Shown: positions 23,721 through 32,156 of the stretch, in pieces
How positions within the stretch are numbered: the first letter of the stretch is position 1
Layout of the letters: each line of letters starts with the position of its first letter
NCBI RefSeq assembly: GCF_018252635.1
Contig: NZ_JAGTXM010000003.1
Location: forward strand, 372,001-436,000
Direction: 5' to 3'
Length of the DNA stretch: 64,000 nt
Source of the DNA: Citrobacter amalonaticus
GTDB taxonomy: Bacteria; Pseudomonadota; Gammaproteobacteria; Enterobacterales; Enterobacteriaceae
The notes under the pieces: generated by a model
Told to the model about the DNA's origin: nothing
The model's database searches: none
The model's input: the letters and a program-made list of their open reading frames with translations, nothing else
Program-made: the position numbers and the translations under genes

Positions 23721-23793
23721 AATGGGAAAGTTTCTTGAAGTTTAACTGCTTGTTTTTCCTCACAAGGCAAAAATAGTGATTTATATTACCAAA

Positions 23794-23839
23794 ACTCATA
23801 ACCACCTTGTCGCTGGTTCAAGTCCAGCAGGGGCCACCA
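23794..23839 (+). repeat. third, imperfect ileX 3'-end repeat
   Basis: Compared with the att core at 5245-5290 this copy differs at four of 46 positions, all in the anticodon-stem part (ACCACCTTG for ATCGCTTGG). The last 31 bases, including the T arm and CCA, are identical. It marks the far end of the older insertion at ileX. Confidence 0.85.
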
Positions 23840-23925
23840 AATTCAATGAGTTACTCTCGAGCGGTAATACAGAGAAAGGGATGCTCTTCCCTGGCAGGCA
23901 AGAGCATCAAGGCAGGTTGTTGGCT

Positions 23926-24240
23926 TCACGCACGCTCAACTTCGACCCGTTCCTGAAGCTGCTCGCGCATGTACAATGAAAAATATTCAGGGTCTCTAAT
24001 CAAAACCCGTTCACCGGCTTCAAACTTCTCAGCCCACTTAACCAGTTTTTGCGTAAATCCAGGGTTCCACCCCTCCCGCTCCCCACGCGCAACGATATCC
24101 GACGCGCTTGCCGGGCAGCCCAGTTCTTTCAAATATTTCAAAATTCCTTTCGCCGTGCTTTCATCCATAGGTTCTGGAGATGAGGCCGAGGTGTTCATAC
24201 CGTTGATGAAATCTAATGCTTTATCAATGACTGCAGGCAT
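23926..24240 (-). CDS. conserved small protein, unknown function
   Basis: This 104-residue protein starts MPAVIDKALDFINGMNTSAS; AAGGA lies seven bases before the ATG at 24240, which is preferred to ATGs 9-12 codons earlier. The rest is helical, with KGILKYLKELGCPASASDIVAR resembling a winged-helix and EYFSLYMREQLQ at the end. It lies just outside the att repeats, so it is probably core or older accessory DNA. I do not recognise the family. Confidence 0.6.
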   Translation of the reverse strand: MPAVIDKALDFINGMNTSASSPEPMDESTAKGILKYLKELGCPASASDIVARGEREGWNPGFTQKLVKWAEKFEAGERVLIRDPEYFSLYMREQLQERVEVERA

Positions 24241-24413
24241 ACTTTTATCCTTAAAATTTACCATGTAAAACACAAGACTACTCTATGACCTTAAACCGAT
24301 TTCAGCCTCAAAGAAATCATTAAATTTCGTTAATCAGAGCTAAAGCAGCAGACCTCACATTTTCAGTCTTTTAGGGTGATTATATTCTCCAGCGTAATAC
24401 GTCGTTCTCCCGG

Positions 24414-25202
24414 TCACCAGTCCTGCTCCTGCCCCAGCAACGTCAAAATATCCTGCCGATGTTGTAACAAAAGTGGAGCATCACGATGCCGGGGGTAACT
24501 CAGCGGTACGGTGAATTCAGCGAGGATCTTCGCCGGTCGCGGCGACATCACAATAACTCGGTCACTCAGCAGCAGCGCCTCTTCAATATCGTGGGTGACC
24601 AGCACGCTGGTATAGCCCTGACTCTGCCAGAGCGTAATCAACTCACGCTGCATGCTCATCCGCGTCAATGAGTCGAGTTTGCCCAGCGGTTCATCCAGTA
24701 AAAGCAGACGCGGCTGATTCAGCAGCGCCCGCGCCAGGGCCGCGCGTTGCGCCATGCCACCGGAGAGCTGTTTCGGATACGCATGCGTAAATTCCCCAAG
24801 CCCCATGCGCGCAATCAGCGCATCCGCTGCCGCACCCAGCCCCGACTTTCCCTGCGCCTGCGGGCCAAGCAGAACGTTTTGTCGAACAGTTCGCCATGGA
24901 TAGAGCGTCGGATCCTGAAACACCAGAATCCGTTCGGGTTCGGGTTGCTGAATCGTACGCCCATCGGCAAGGAGTTGACCACTCTGCACCGGATCAAGCC
25001 CCGCCAACAGACGCAGCAATGTCGATTTACCGCAGCCAGAAGGCCCCAGCAACGAAACGCTTTCGCCTGGCAGAATGGTCAGTGAGAGATTATCCAGCAC
25101 TGGCAGCGTCTTTTTACCGAGGTGAAAAGCGTGGCTGAGATGTTGAATATCAATCGTCAGGCCGTGCGTCGTCGTGTCGAATTTTGCAGCCGACGTCACC
25201 AT
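24414..25202 (-). CDS. ABC transporter ATPase (SsuB/TauB/NrtD-like)
   Basis: This 262-residue ATPase has Walker A GPSGCGKST, Q-loop VFQDPTLYPW, signature LSGGMAQRAALARAL, Walker B LLLLDEPLGKLD and the switch His in VTHDIEEAL. This is the form used by nitrate/sulfonate/taurine importers. It is the last gene of the leftward operon, overlapping the permease by seven bases. It powers import of the operon's sulfur substrate. The exact substrate cannot be read from the sequence. Confidence 0.93.
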   Translation of the reverse strand: MVTSAAKFDTTTHGLTIDIQHLSHAFHLGKKTLPVLDNLSLTILPGESVSLLGPSGCGKSTLLRLLAGLDPVQSGQLLADGRTIQQPEPERILVFQDPTLYPWRTVRQNVLLGPQAQGKSGLGAAADALIARMGLGEFTHAYPKQLSGGMAQRAALARALLNQPRLLLLDEPLGKLDSLTRMSMQRELITLWQSQGYTSVLVTHDIEEALLLSDRVIVMSPRPAKILAEFTVPLSYPRHRDAPLLLQHRQDILTLLGQEQDW

Positions 25203-26194
25203 TGCACCGCTCCTTTTTGCCAGCTCAACAGACGATCGCGGATCAGAAACAGGCCGCTAATCAAACCGGAACACAGAAATGCCATCACCAGCAGTGCGGC
25301 GTACATATTGGGATAGGCCGCCCAGCCCTGCGCCCATTGCAGATAAAAGCCGATCCCTGATTTTACCCCTACCATCTCAGCGACAATCAGCACCGAAAAT
25401 GACGCGCCAAGCCCCATAAACACGCCGACAAAAACATATGGCAAGGCCGCCGGAATCGCCACCCGCAGGATGAGAAAACGCTGGCTGGCGCCGAGCGTAC
25501 GCGCCACGTCGTACCAGACTTTGTCGATACTGGCGACGCCGGACCAGGTAAGCACCGTCACCGGAAACCAGGTACTCAGGGCAATCAGAAACACACTGGC
25601 GCCAAAACTGCTGGGAAAAATAAACATACATAACGGCAGCAGCGCCGTCGAAGGAACCGGCCCTAACAGACGCAGCACCGGATGCATCCAGTAACCTATA
25701 CGCTGTGACCAGCCGATGGCAATGCCGGTGACAAAACCCAGCGAGGTACCGACGATCACTCCCAGCCCCAGCAACGACAGGGAATGCGCGAGGCTTTCCA
25801 GCAGACGCTGCCAGTCATCATGCAGCACTTCAATCAGCGCCTGCGGCGGCGCAAAAAAAGGCACCGGTAGCGTACCGGTTTTAACCGTCAGCAGTTCCCA
25901 GACGCTGAACAACAGCGGCAGCACCACCAGCCATTTCCCGGCATTTTGTAACCGTGGCGACCGCGAAGACCAGTAGCGAAAAGTCAGCGCAGAGAGCAAC
26001 AACGTACCACTCAGTGCCAGTTGGATCCCCGCCCAACTCAGGCTGAACGGCCATTCCCGGTTCAGATTAGGCCACCAGAACGTCACAGCCGCCGTCGCCA
26101 GCCAGCTCAGCGCGGCGAGCAGGCCGTTACGCCAGAACAGTACGCGTCGCGGTGATGATGTGGACAGTGCGGTTTCAGGAAAATACGTCGACAT
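25196..26194 (-). CDS. ABC transporter permease (SsuC/TauC-like)
   Basis: The 332-residue protein has about seven membrane segments. It carries the cytoplasmic EAA-type loop (VARTLGASQRFLILRVAIPA ALPYVFVG) of SsuC/TauC permeases. An N-terminal extension of about 100 residues with two or three extra hydrophobic segments makes it longer than E. coli SsuC (263). I chose the ATG at 26194 because GGAGAG is six bases upstream. It overlaps the binding-protein gene by 20 bases. Confidence 0.9.
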   Translation of the reverse strand: MSTYFPETALSTSSPRRVLFWRNGLLAALSWLATAAVTFWWPNLNREWPFSLSWAGIQLALSGTLLLSALTFRYWSSRSPRLQNAGKWLVVLPLLFSVWELLTVKTGTLPVPFFAPPQALIEVLHDDWQRLLESLAHSLSLLGLGVIVGTSLGFVTGIAIGWSQRIGYWMHPVLRLLGPVPSTALLPLCMFIFPSSFGASVFLIALSTWFPVTVLTWSGVASIDKVWYDVARTLGASQRFLILRVAIPAALPYVFVGVFMGLGASFSVLIVAEMVGVKSGIGFYLQWAQGWAAYPNMYAALLVMAFLCSGLISGLFLIRDRLLSWQKGAVQW

Positions 26195-27221
26195 AAATAC
26201 TCTCCGCAAACTGATGAGGATCGGTGGTCGGCTTAATCACCTGGACTAACTTCAGATCCGTCACGTACTGGGCTATCTCGTTAACAAACGCTTCGCCAAC
26301 CGCATGATGCCCATGCCCCTGCCCGTGCAGAATGCCCTGAACTTCCGCCACGTTAGTGTTTAACGCATGAGCCATAAAGGCATCCGCCACACTTTCCGGA
26401 TGCTGCGCGGCATAGCTGTGCGCCTCCAGAATCGCCTGAGTTAATGCCGCCGCAGCCGGTTTATGATCCCGAGCGAGCGAACCACTAACGCCAAGCACAC
26501 AGCAGCTCAGATTGGCATATTCACCGGTCATGTTGCTGGCGAGCAGTTGGTATTTACCCGTCTCCAGCAGACGGTAGCTGAACGGCTCGCTGCCGCTGAT
26601 CGCCGCGATCTCCTGCTTATCCAGCGCCACGCTGAGCAGATCAGCGGGATAGACTTTCCACTGCACGTCAGCAATCGGATCGATACCGTGACGCTTAAGC
26701 AAAATGGCGAAGAAGTTTCTATCCGGCCCGGCCATGTCCGTCACGCCGATGGTCTGGCCTTTCAGTTTCTCCAGTTGGGTGAAAGGAGACTGTTTCGCGG
26801 TTAACAGATTCAGGCAGCCACCGTGAGTTCCTGCCGTCAGCTTCACATCGAAACCTTGCTCCAGCGCCTTCAGCCAGCGCAACGCCATCCCCACTCCCGC
26901 ATCAGCTTTACCGGTGGCGATGGCTTCCAGCAGGACGTCGGTGGAGTTGCCGAAGTTCACCAGCTCGACATCCAGATTGTATTTACTGAAGAATTTTTGC
27001 TGCTCCGCCACCGTGACAGGCGCCAGACAGACCGCACTCTTATTCACAGCAAGCTTGATTTTGACCGGCTCCGGCAGACGCAGGGCCAAATTCTGCGAAG
27101 ACGGCGGAATATGATCGTGCGCCCACAGCGTCGGAGAAAACCCACCGAGCGCAGGCAGCGCCAGCGCACTACCGCTCAGGCGTAAAAACTGGCGGCGTGA
27201 AAAAAGAGAGGTCAGGCTCAT
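26175..27221 (-). CDS. ABC transporter substrate-binding protein with Tat signal
   Basis: This 348-residue protein has a twin-arginine signal, SRRQFLRLSGSALALPAL. An NrtA/SsuA-type binding domain follows (KIKLAVNKSAVCLAPVTVAEQQ, LVNFGNSTDVLLEAIATGKA). It is the second binding protein of the operon and overlaps its neighbours at both ends (ATGA with the SsuA-like gene). A Tat signal is unusual for this family in enterics and may mean folding in the cytoplasm, perhaps with a cofactor. It may serve a second substrate for the same permease. Confidence 0.88.
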   Translation of the reverse strand: MSLTSLFSRRQFLRLSGSALALPALGGFSPTLWAHDHIPPSSQNLALRLPEPVKIKLAVNKSAVCLAPVTVAEQQKFFSKYNLDVELVNFGNSTDVLLEAIATGKADAGVGMALRWLKALEQGFDVKLTAGTHGGCLNLLTAKQSPFTQLEKLKGQTIGVTDMAGPDRNFFAILLKRHGIDPIADVQWKVYPADLLSVALDKQEIAAISGSEPFSYRLLETGKYQLLASNMTGEYANLSCCVLGVSGSLARDHKPAAAALTQAILEAHSYAAQHPESVADAFMAHALNTNVAEVQGILHGQGHGHHAVGEAFVNEIAQYVTDLKLVQVIKPTTDPHQFAESIYVDVFS

Positions 27222-28180
27222 GGGAAGGTCTCCGTGGCGGGCGGTACGGTGAAGTCATGATAAAAGGTCGGCTGCACGTCCAGCTTCTGGCGAATTAATC
27301 CGTTTGCCTGATAAAAATCTGCCGTGGCCTGCTGCTGACTGACGGTCTTCGTATCGACGACCTGCCAGCGCGACTGGCGATTGGCAAACTGTGCACGGGC
27401 GATCTCAGGAGGAAATTTAATAATCTCTCCCAGCGTTTTGCCGTAACTGTCGAGGTTGGCATAGGCCCAACGTTCTGCCTTCGCCAGTCGGTTGAGGTAA
27501 TCCTGCAACGCCACACGTTTTGCCGGATCGGCAAGCGTGGTGTCCGTGGCCGCGAGGAATGTATTCCCCGGCAGCAGACCTTCGCCGCTGACCAGTATTT
27601 TACCCTGCGCTGTTTTCACCATTTGCGTGGTGTACGGTTCCCAGGTGGCCCAGGCGTCCACGGAGCCGCTGACCAGTGCAATTTTGGCATCCACCGGTCC
27701 GAGGAAAACCCACTGCACATCCTCCGGTTTTAATCCGGCCTGTTGCAACGCTTTCAACGCGACAAAATGTCCAATCGAGCCTTTACCGGTGGCGATACGT
27801 TTACCTTTCAGGTCCTGTGCTGTTTCCAGCGTTGCTCCGTCTGCCACCAGCACCGCCGTCCCTGCCGGATTACTTTTATCCACCGCTACCGCTTTTACCG
27901 GCGCGCCGTTCGCAAGCGCAAACAACAGCGGCGCATCGCCGATGATACCGACATCCACCGCCCCGGCATTAAGCGCTTCTGCGAGCGGAGCCGCCGCCGG
28001 GAATTCAGCCCATTTGATGTCATAAGTGAGGTTCTGCAAGCCATTTGCTGCCTCAAGCTGCGAACGCATACCGCCTTTCTGATCGGCAATGCGCAATGTA
28101 ATGCGTTCCGCTGCCCACGCCTGCGAGCTAAAAGCCAGCAATAACGCGCTGATAAACCAAGATTTATAACGTTTTTTCAT
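27218..28180 (-). CDS. SsuA-like sulfonate-binding protein
   Basis: The 320-residue protein has a Sec signal (MKKRYKSWFISALLLAFSSQ, cleavage after AWA). The aliphatic-sulfonate binding domain carries LRIADQKGGMRSQLEAA, AEALNAGAVDVGIIGDAPLLFALANG and SVDAWATWEPYTTQMVK. It should capture the substrate in the periplasm. The start overlaps the end of the monooxygenase gene by 17 bases. The tight operon links uptake to oxidative desulfonation. Confidence 0.9.
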   Translation of the reverse strand: MKKRYKSWFISALLLAFSSQAWAAERITLRIADQKGGMRSQLEAANGLQNLTYDIKWAEFPAAAPLAEALNAGAVDVGIIGDAPLLFALANGAPVKAVAVDKSNPAGTAVLVADGATLETAQDLKGKRIATGKGSIGHFVALKALQQAGLKPEDVQWVFLGPVDAKIALVSGSVDAWATWEPYTTQMVKTAQGKILVSGEGLLPGNTFLAATDTTLADPAKRVALQDYLNRLAKAERWAYANLDSYGKTLGEIIKFPPEIARAQFANRQSRWQVVDTKTVSQQQATADFYQANGLIRQKLDVQPTFYHDFTVPPATETFP

Positions 28181-29318
28181 GATATTCCTGTTGAGTCAGT
28201 GACTGACGACCGGCAGCAATCCAGGCGCTGTCTTGTTGGGGGGTATGCACTCTGCCGCAAAGGACATTGCGATAATGGCGCTCCAACGGGTTATCACGCG
28301 TTAGTCCGTGGTTGCCGGTGAGCAACAACGCTTTTTCCACCACCTGTACGGCATGTTGCGTGATAGTGACCTTAGCCAGATTGGCCTGTTCCGTGGTTAA
28401 CGCCAGCGTCGCGGCCTGACGCAGCAGGCTCTGATTTACCAGCAGCCACTCGTCGATTTGACCCACGGCCTCCTGCACGCGAGGTAATGTCGCTAACGGA
28501 TGACCGAGACTGCCCGGTACGCGATGGCGCAGCCAGCCGATCAGCCACTGCGTGGCCGCACGCGCAATGCCGTCATAAATCGCCGCCAGCAGTGCGGTGT
28601 GACGATTGGCAAACAGGCGCGTCTGCTCAGCGTTTGCCGCGGGCGGCTGGTCGAAGGCAAAGGTGTCAACGGCATTTTCCAGCGGAACCCACACATCGGT
28701 CAGGATCACCTCGTGGCTACCACTGGCCCGCATACCAACGTGATCCCAGCTTTTCACCACGCGAATCCCCTCGCTCTCCCGCGGCACCAGCCAGACGCCA
28801 ACCTGCGGCGTGGGATCGTCACTGCGCGCCCACAGCGCCAGCCAGCTCAGCCCTTCGATGCCAGTAGTGTAGATTTTATGACCGTTGATTCGCCAACCAT
28901 GCGGCGTGCGGGTCGCTACCGTCTGCGGCAAACCGCCGCGAGCGGGCGAACCCAGTTCTGGCTCGACGCGCAGGCTGTTAATCAGCGCCCCTTCTTCCCT
29001 GGCACTTTCTGTAACCTGCTGACGTAACGCTGAGGGCCAATTGTCGTTATCGGCCAGCCGTAAATGATGCAGGTACTGCATGCAGACGATCAGCGCCGTA
29101 GACGGTTCTCCCTGAGCAATTGCGCTAATCACCCGCTGGAGCGTTGCGAGATCCGTGTCTTCATCACAGGCAAGGCTGAGCCAGCCAAGCTGTTGCAGGC
29201 GGGCCAGATTGTCATGCGGAAAAGCACCCTTTTTATCGAGCGCTCCTGCCTGTTCAGCCAGTTCAGCGGTCAGGCGAGTGAGCTCGTCCGGTGTGGGAGG
29301 CGTGACGAACGGGCGCAT
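28164..29318 (-). CDS. acyl-CoA dehydrogenase-like flavin monooxygenase (SfnB/DszC-like)
   Basis: The 384-residue protein belongs to the acyl-CoA dehydrogenase fold. It has INGHKIYTTGIEGLSWLALWARSD.., then SWDHVGMRASGSHEVILTDV and LLLTGNHGLTRDNPLERHYR, but no acyl-CoA catalytic Glu is evident. Members in sulfur operons (SfnB, DszC/SoxC) are FMNH2-dependent oxygenases or accessory enzymes of sulfone metabolism. The start at 29318 follows the LLM stop by one base. Its substrate is unknown; sulfone or sulfonate activation is inferred from the operon. Confidence 0.82.
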   Translation of the reverse strand: MRPFVTPPTPDELTRLTAELAEQAGALDKKGAFPHDNLARLQQLGWLSLACDEDTDLATLQRVISAIAQGEPSTALIVCMQYLHHLRLADNDNWPSALRQQVTESAREEGALINSLRVEPELGSPARGGLPQTVATRTPHGWRINGHKIYTTGIEGLSWLALWARSDDPTPQVGVWLVPRESEGIRVVKSWDHVGMRASGSHEVILTDVWVPLENAVDTFAFDQPPAANAEQTRLFANRHTALLAAIYDGIARAATQWLIGWLRHRVPGSLGHPLATLPRVQEAVGQIDEWLLVNQSLLRQAATLALTTEQANLAKVTITQHAVQVVEKALLLTGNHGLTRDNPLERHYRNVLCGRVHTPQQDSAWIAAGRQSLTQQEYHEKTL

Positions 29319-29319
29319 A

Positions 29320-30405
29320 TCAGGACGCCTTTTCCTGAGCATCACGCTGCGCCACTTTCTCACGTGTGATCGGCAGCAGCGCTTTACCGTAGTCCTGCGC
29401 ATCGTTAAGCGGGTCGAAGCCGCGGATCAGGAAATTACGCACGCCAAGATCGTAGTAATCCAGCAGCGCGTCGGCGACCTGCTCCGGCGTTCCCACCAGC
29501 GCCGTGGAGTTCTGTCCACCGCCGACCAGGCTGGCGATGCCGGTCCACAAACGTTTATCCACTACACGGCCCAGCGCGGCGGTATCGCGCAAACGCTGCG
29601 CACCCACACTGTCAGGTTTGATGTTGTAACCACCGCCGACTTTGTCGGCACGCTCGGTGGCAATGTGGAGGATCTCTTCCGCCTTTTCCCAGGCCTGCGC
29701 TTCGGTATCCGCGATGATGGGGCGGAACGAGACGCTGAAATCTATTTCGCGCTGATGTTTTGCGGCTTCTGCACGCACGCGGTGAATCGTCTCTTCCGTC
29801 TGCGCCAGCGATTCGCCCCACAAAGCGAAGACGTCGGCATGCTTACCGGCAACCGCGATGGCCGCATCGGAAGAACCACCAAAGTAAATCGGGATATGCG
29901 GTTGCTGGAGAGGACGAATCGCGGAATACGCCTGCTCTACCTGATAAAAGGCGTTGTTAACATCAAATGGCGCAGACTGCGTCCAGGTCTGGCGCACCAC
30001 CTCAAGAAAGGCGTCGGTACGCGCATAACGCTGGTCGTGGTCAAGATAATCGCCGTCGCGGCGCTGCTCTGCATTATTTCCACCGGTGATAATATGCACC
30101 GCCAGTCGTCCGTCCAGCAGATGCTCAAGCGTCGCCAGTTTACGTGCCGCCAGCGTCGGGGAGACAAACCCGGGGCGGTGCGCCAGCAGAAAATGTATTT
30201 TTTGCGTGGACAACCCCGCCAGCGCGGTAACCAGAAAGCCGTCCGGTTGATCGGACCAGTGTCCGACCAGCAGGCGATCGAAGCCCGCCGCCTCATGAGT
30301 CTGTGCAAAACGCACAATATAATCACGATCGAAAATCGGGCCGACGGGGGCGATAGTTTCTGAAGAGAGGCGATGACCTATCATGCCGATGAACTGAACG
30401 CTCAT
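29320..30405 (-). CDS. LLM-class flavin monooxygenase (SsuD-like alkanesulfonate monooxygenase)
   Basis: This 361-residue enzyme is of the bacterial-luciferase type. PHIPIYFGGSSDAAIAVAGKHA, then FALWGE, LRDTAALGRVVDKRLWTGIA and TALVGTPEQVADALLDYY follow E. coli SsuD closely. Such enzymes use FMNH2 and O2 to split a C-S bond, releasing sulfite and an aldehyde. AGGAG precedes the ATG at 30405. It is the first gene of the operon. SsuD and SfnG (dimethylsulfone) both fit; no flavin reductase gene (ssuE) is in the window, so reduced flavin must come from elsewhere. Confidence 0.88.
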   Translation of the reverse strand: MSVQFIGMIGHRLSSETIAPVGPIFDRDYIVRFAQTHEAAGFDRLLVGHWSDQPDGFLVTALAGLSTQKIHFLLAHRPGFVSPTLAARKLATLEHLLDGRLAVHIITGGNNAEQRRDGDYLDHDQRYARTDAFLEVVRQTWTQSAPFDVNNAFYQVEQAYSAIRPLQQPHIPIYFGGSSDAAIAVAGKHADVFALWGESLAQTEETIHRVRAEAAKHQREIDFSVSFRPIIADTEAQAWEKAEEILHIATERADKVGGGYNIKPDSVGAQRLRDTAALGRVVDKRLWTGIASLVGGGQNSTALVGTPEQVADALLDYYDLGVRNFLIRGFDPLNDAQDYGKALLPITREKVAQRDAQEKAS

Positions 30406-30493
30406 TAGAACTCCTTCTGTCAGGATGTCGGGTACAGGAAGCCGCAAGCTGCGGCGATGTAGAATTACCCTATACGCAACGTTCTAATGAACT

Positions 30494-30503
30494 AAATGCA
30501 TTT
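30494..30503. promoter_or_regulatory. AAATGCATTT palindrome in the sulfur-operon promoter
   Basis: The ten-base palindrome AAATGCATTT lies 90 bases before the SsuD-like gene and recurs at 31490-31499 in the divergent control region. It is a candidate half of the LysR operator. A further dyad CATATGCGCATA lies nearby at 30523-30534. Confidence 0.45.
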
Positions 30504-30555
30504 TTATCATAACTTAATATGCCATATGCGCATACTAAGAGATAAATAAAGAATT

Positions 30556-31449
30556 TCAGTCAGTTACTGACAGCGCCTGGACCACTTTCCCGGCAAAAAA
30601 AGTCACCGGATGCTGAAGACTGCCGAGATCATGTGTGCTGACCTGCCAAATGTGCACCTGCGGCTGAAAATCTGCCAGCGTCAGGATGTCAATCTCATCG
30701 CGGAGCGGATGCTTCATTAGGGCTGCTTTTGGCACCAGCCCTAATCCCAGCCCTTGCGCAACCAGCGAAATTTGCAGTTGTGCCGAAGGCGTTTCGACAC
30801 TAAGGGGTAGACTCAGCCCTTGCGCCTGTAGCGTGCGAATCAGGCCCGCACGCAGACCACAGCCGTCCGGATTTAACAGCCAGCCGTGCGCAGCGCAGTC
30901 CCGCAAATCCTGGGCGCGCAGACGCAGGTTTTTACCGGCAATGACAACGATGTCCAGGGGACAGAGTGCACGCCCGTGCAGCCCCTCCCGGAAAGTTTGC
31001 TGCGCCGGGCCCATCGCCAGCACGCTGTCCAGTTCTACATTCTCCAGCCGTTTTTGAAGCTGCCCGCTCCAGCCGCAGGTGACGCGGATATCCAGTAGAG
31101 GATAATGCGCCTGCAATGCTGTCAGTGCGGACTGCAGGGCCAGCTCGCTGATACTCTGCGGGACGCCCAGACGCAGCGCGCCGCTGGGTTCCGCATCGCT
31201 GTTAAGTAGACTTTCGAGTCGTTTCGTTTCACGTTTAATGGTCAGACACTGCTCATAAACCCGGTGTCCTACTGCAGTCAGCGTCAGGGGTTTGGTTTGT
31301 CTGTCCAGCAGCGTCGCGCCGAGAGTTTGTTCCAGGCGCTGCAAACGGCGGGTGATCGCCGACTGCGTAATACCCAGATATTCTGCCGCCTGGTTGAGTG
31401 AGGAGAACTGCACAACCGCCAGCAGTGCATCAATGTCATCAGTACGCAT
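30556..31449 (-). CDS. LysR-family regulator of the sulfur genes
   Basis: The 297-residue protein has the LysR winged helix at 1-60 (FSSLNQAAEYLGITQSAITR RLQRLEQTLG) and a periplasmic-binding-like effector domain. It starts at 31449, where AAGGA lies a few bases upstream. It is transcribed away from the thiol dioxygenase gene and toward the SsuD-like operon. It probably controls both, like Cbl and CysB in E. coli, sensing sulfur supply or an organosulfur ligand (inference). Confidence 0.88.
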   Translation of the reverse strand: MRTDDIDALLAVVQFSSLNQAAEYLGITQSAITRRLQRLEQTLGATLLDRQTKPLTLTAVGHRVYEQCLTIKRETKRLESLLNSDAEPSGALRLGVPQSISELALQSALTALQAHYPLLDIRVTCGWSGQLQKRLENVELDSVLAMGPAQQTFREGLHGRALCPLDIVVIAGKNLRLRAQDLRDCAAHGWLLNPDGCGLRAGLIRTLQAQGLSLPLSVETPSAQLQISLVAQGLGLGLVPKAALMKHPLRDEIDILTLADFQPQVHIWQVSTHDLGSLQHPVTFFAGKVVQALSVTD

Positions 31450-31489
31450 GGTTTCCTTAATGTCTATTTTGCATATTAGAATATGCATT

Positions 31490-31499
31490 AAATGCATTT
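31490..31499. promoter_or_regulatory. AAATGCATTT palindrome in the LysR/dioxygenase control region
   Basis: This is the second copy of the palindrome at 30494-30503, preceded by ATATGCATTA (31481-31490). It sits in the 107-base gap between the divergent LysR and dioxygenase genes. Confidence 0.45.
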
Positions 31500-31556
31500 A
31501 TATAATATTAAGGCCTTTGTTATGGTGTTGACCAGTGCTTCAGTAAGGAATTCACC

Positions 31557-32156
31557 ATGACAACACCTCTGAGACTCGATCGGTTACGCCTGCTCATCGA
31601 ACAGTTGGCGCACCTCACTTCGCATACTGTTGATGAACCCGCACGCCTGGCAACAGCGGCAAATTACGTTGCCGAACTGGTGCAATACGACGACTGGCTG
31701 CCTGAGGCGTACAGCCTCCCGCATCCGCAGCACTACCAGCAGTATTTACTGCATGTGGATTCGGCGCAGCGCTTTTCTGTTGTCAGTTTTGTCTGGGGGC
31801 CGGGACAAGCCACGCCGATTCACGATCATCGGGTGTGGGGAGCGATCGGCATGCTGCGCGGAGCAGAAAAAAATGAGCGCTTTCGGCTGGACCGTTACGG
31901 CGTTCCCCTTCCCTTCGGTGGCGAGGAAACACTCCACGCTGGACAGGTCGAAACCGTCTCGCAATGGGATGGCGACATTCATCGGGTCAGCAACGCCTAT
32001 GCCGATCGCACCTCGATCAGTATCCACGTTTATGGCGGCAATATCGGCGCCGTCAGACGCGCCGTCTACACGCCTGACGGTACAGTTAAACCGTTTATCT
32101 CCGGATACTCCAACAGCCACATCCCCAATATCTGGGATCTTTCAAAGGAAAATTGA
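31557..32156 (+). CDS. Gln-type thiol dioxygenase (3-mercaptopropionate dioxygenase-like)
   Basis: The 199-residue cupin has the cysteine dioxygenase iron ligands H89 and H91 (PIHDHRVWG) and H142 (DIHRVSNAYAD), and the S155-H157-Y159 triad (SISIHVYGG). Where animal cysteine dioxygenases have Arg60, this protein has Q62 in YQQYLLH, with R167/R168 near the end. That Gln/Arg pair is the mark of Gln-type enzymes, which prefer 3-mercaptopropionate (known from the Pseudomonas enzyme). It would oxidise a thiol to a sulfinate. It overlaps the rhodanese gene by four bases and is divergent from lysR. Confidence 0.85.
   Translation: MTTPLRLDRLRLLIEQLAHLTSHTVDEPARLATAANYVAELVQYDDWLPEAYSLPHPQHYQQYLLHVDSAQRFSVVSFVWGPGQATPIHDHRVWGAIGMLRGAEKNERFRLDRYGVPLPFGGEETLHAGQVETVSQWDGDIHRVSNAYADRTSISIHVYGGNIGAVRRAVYTPDGTVKPFISGYSNSHIPNIWDLSKEN

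Larger units (their letters stand above)
21041..23839. mobile_element. small decayed type VI effector islet between two ileX repeats
   Basis: The segment is bounded by the exact att copy ending at 21040 and an imperfect copy at 23794-23839 (4 mismatches in 46). It holds an hcp fragment, an amidase effector with immunity gene, and a broken IS256-type transposase, but no integrase. It probably entered by a site-specific event at ileX and then lost its integrase; the later satellite inserted into the rebuilt tRNA. Confidence 0.6.
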
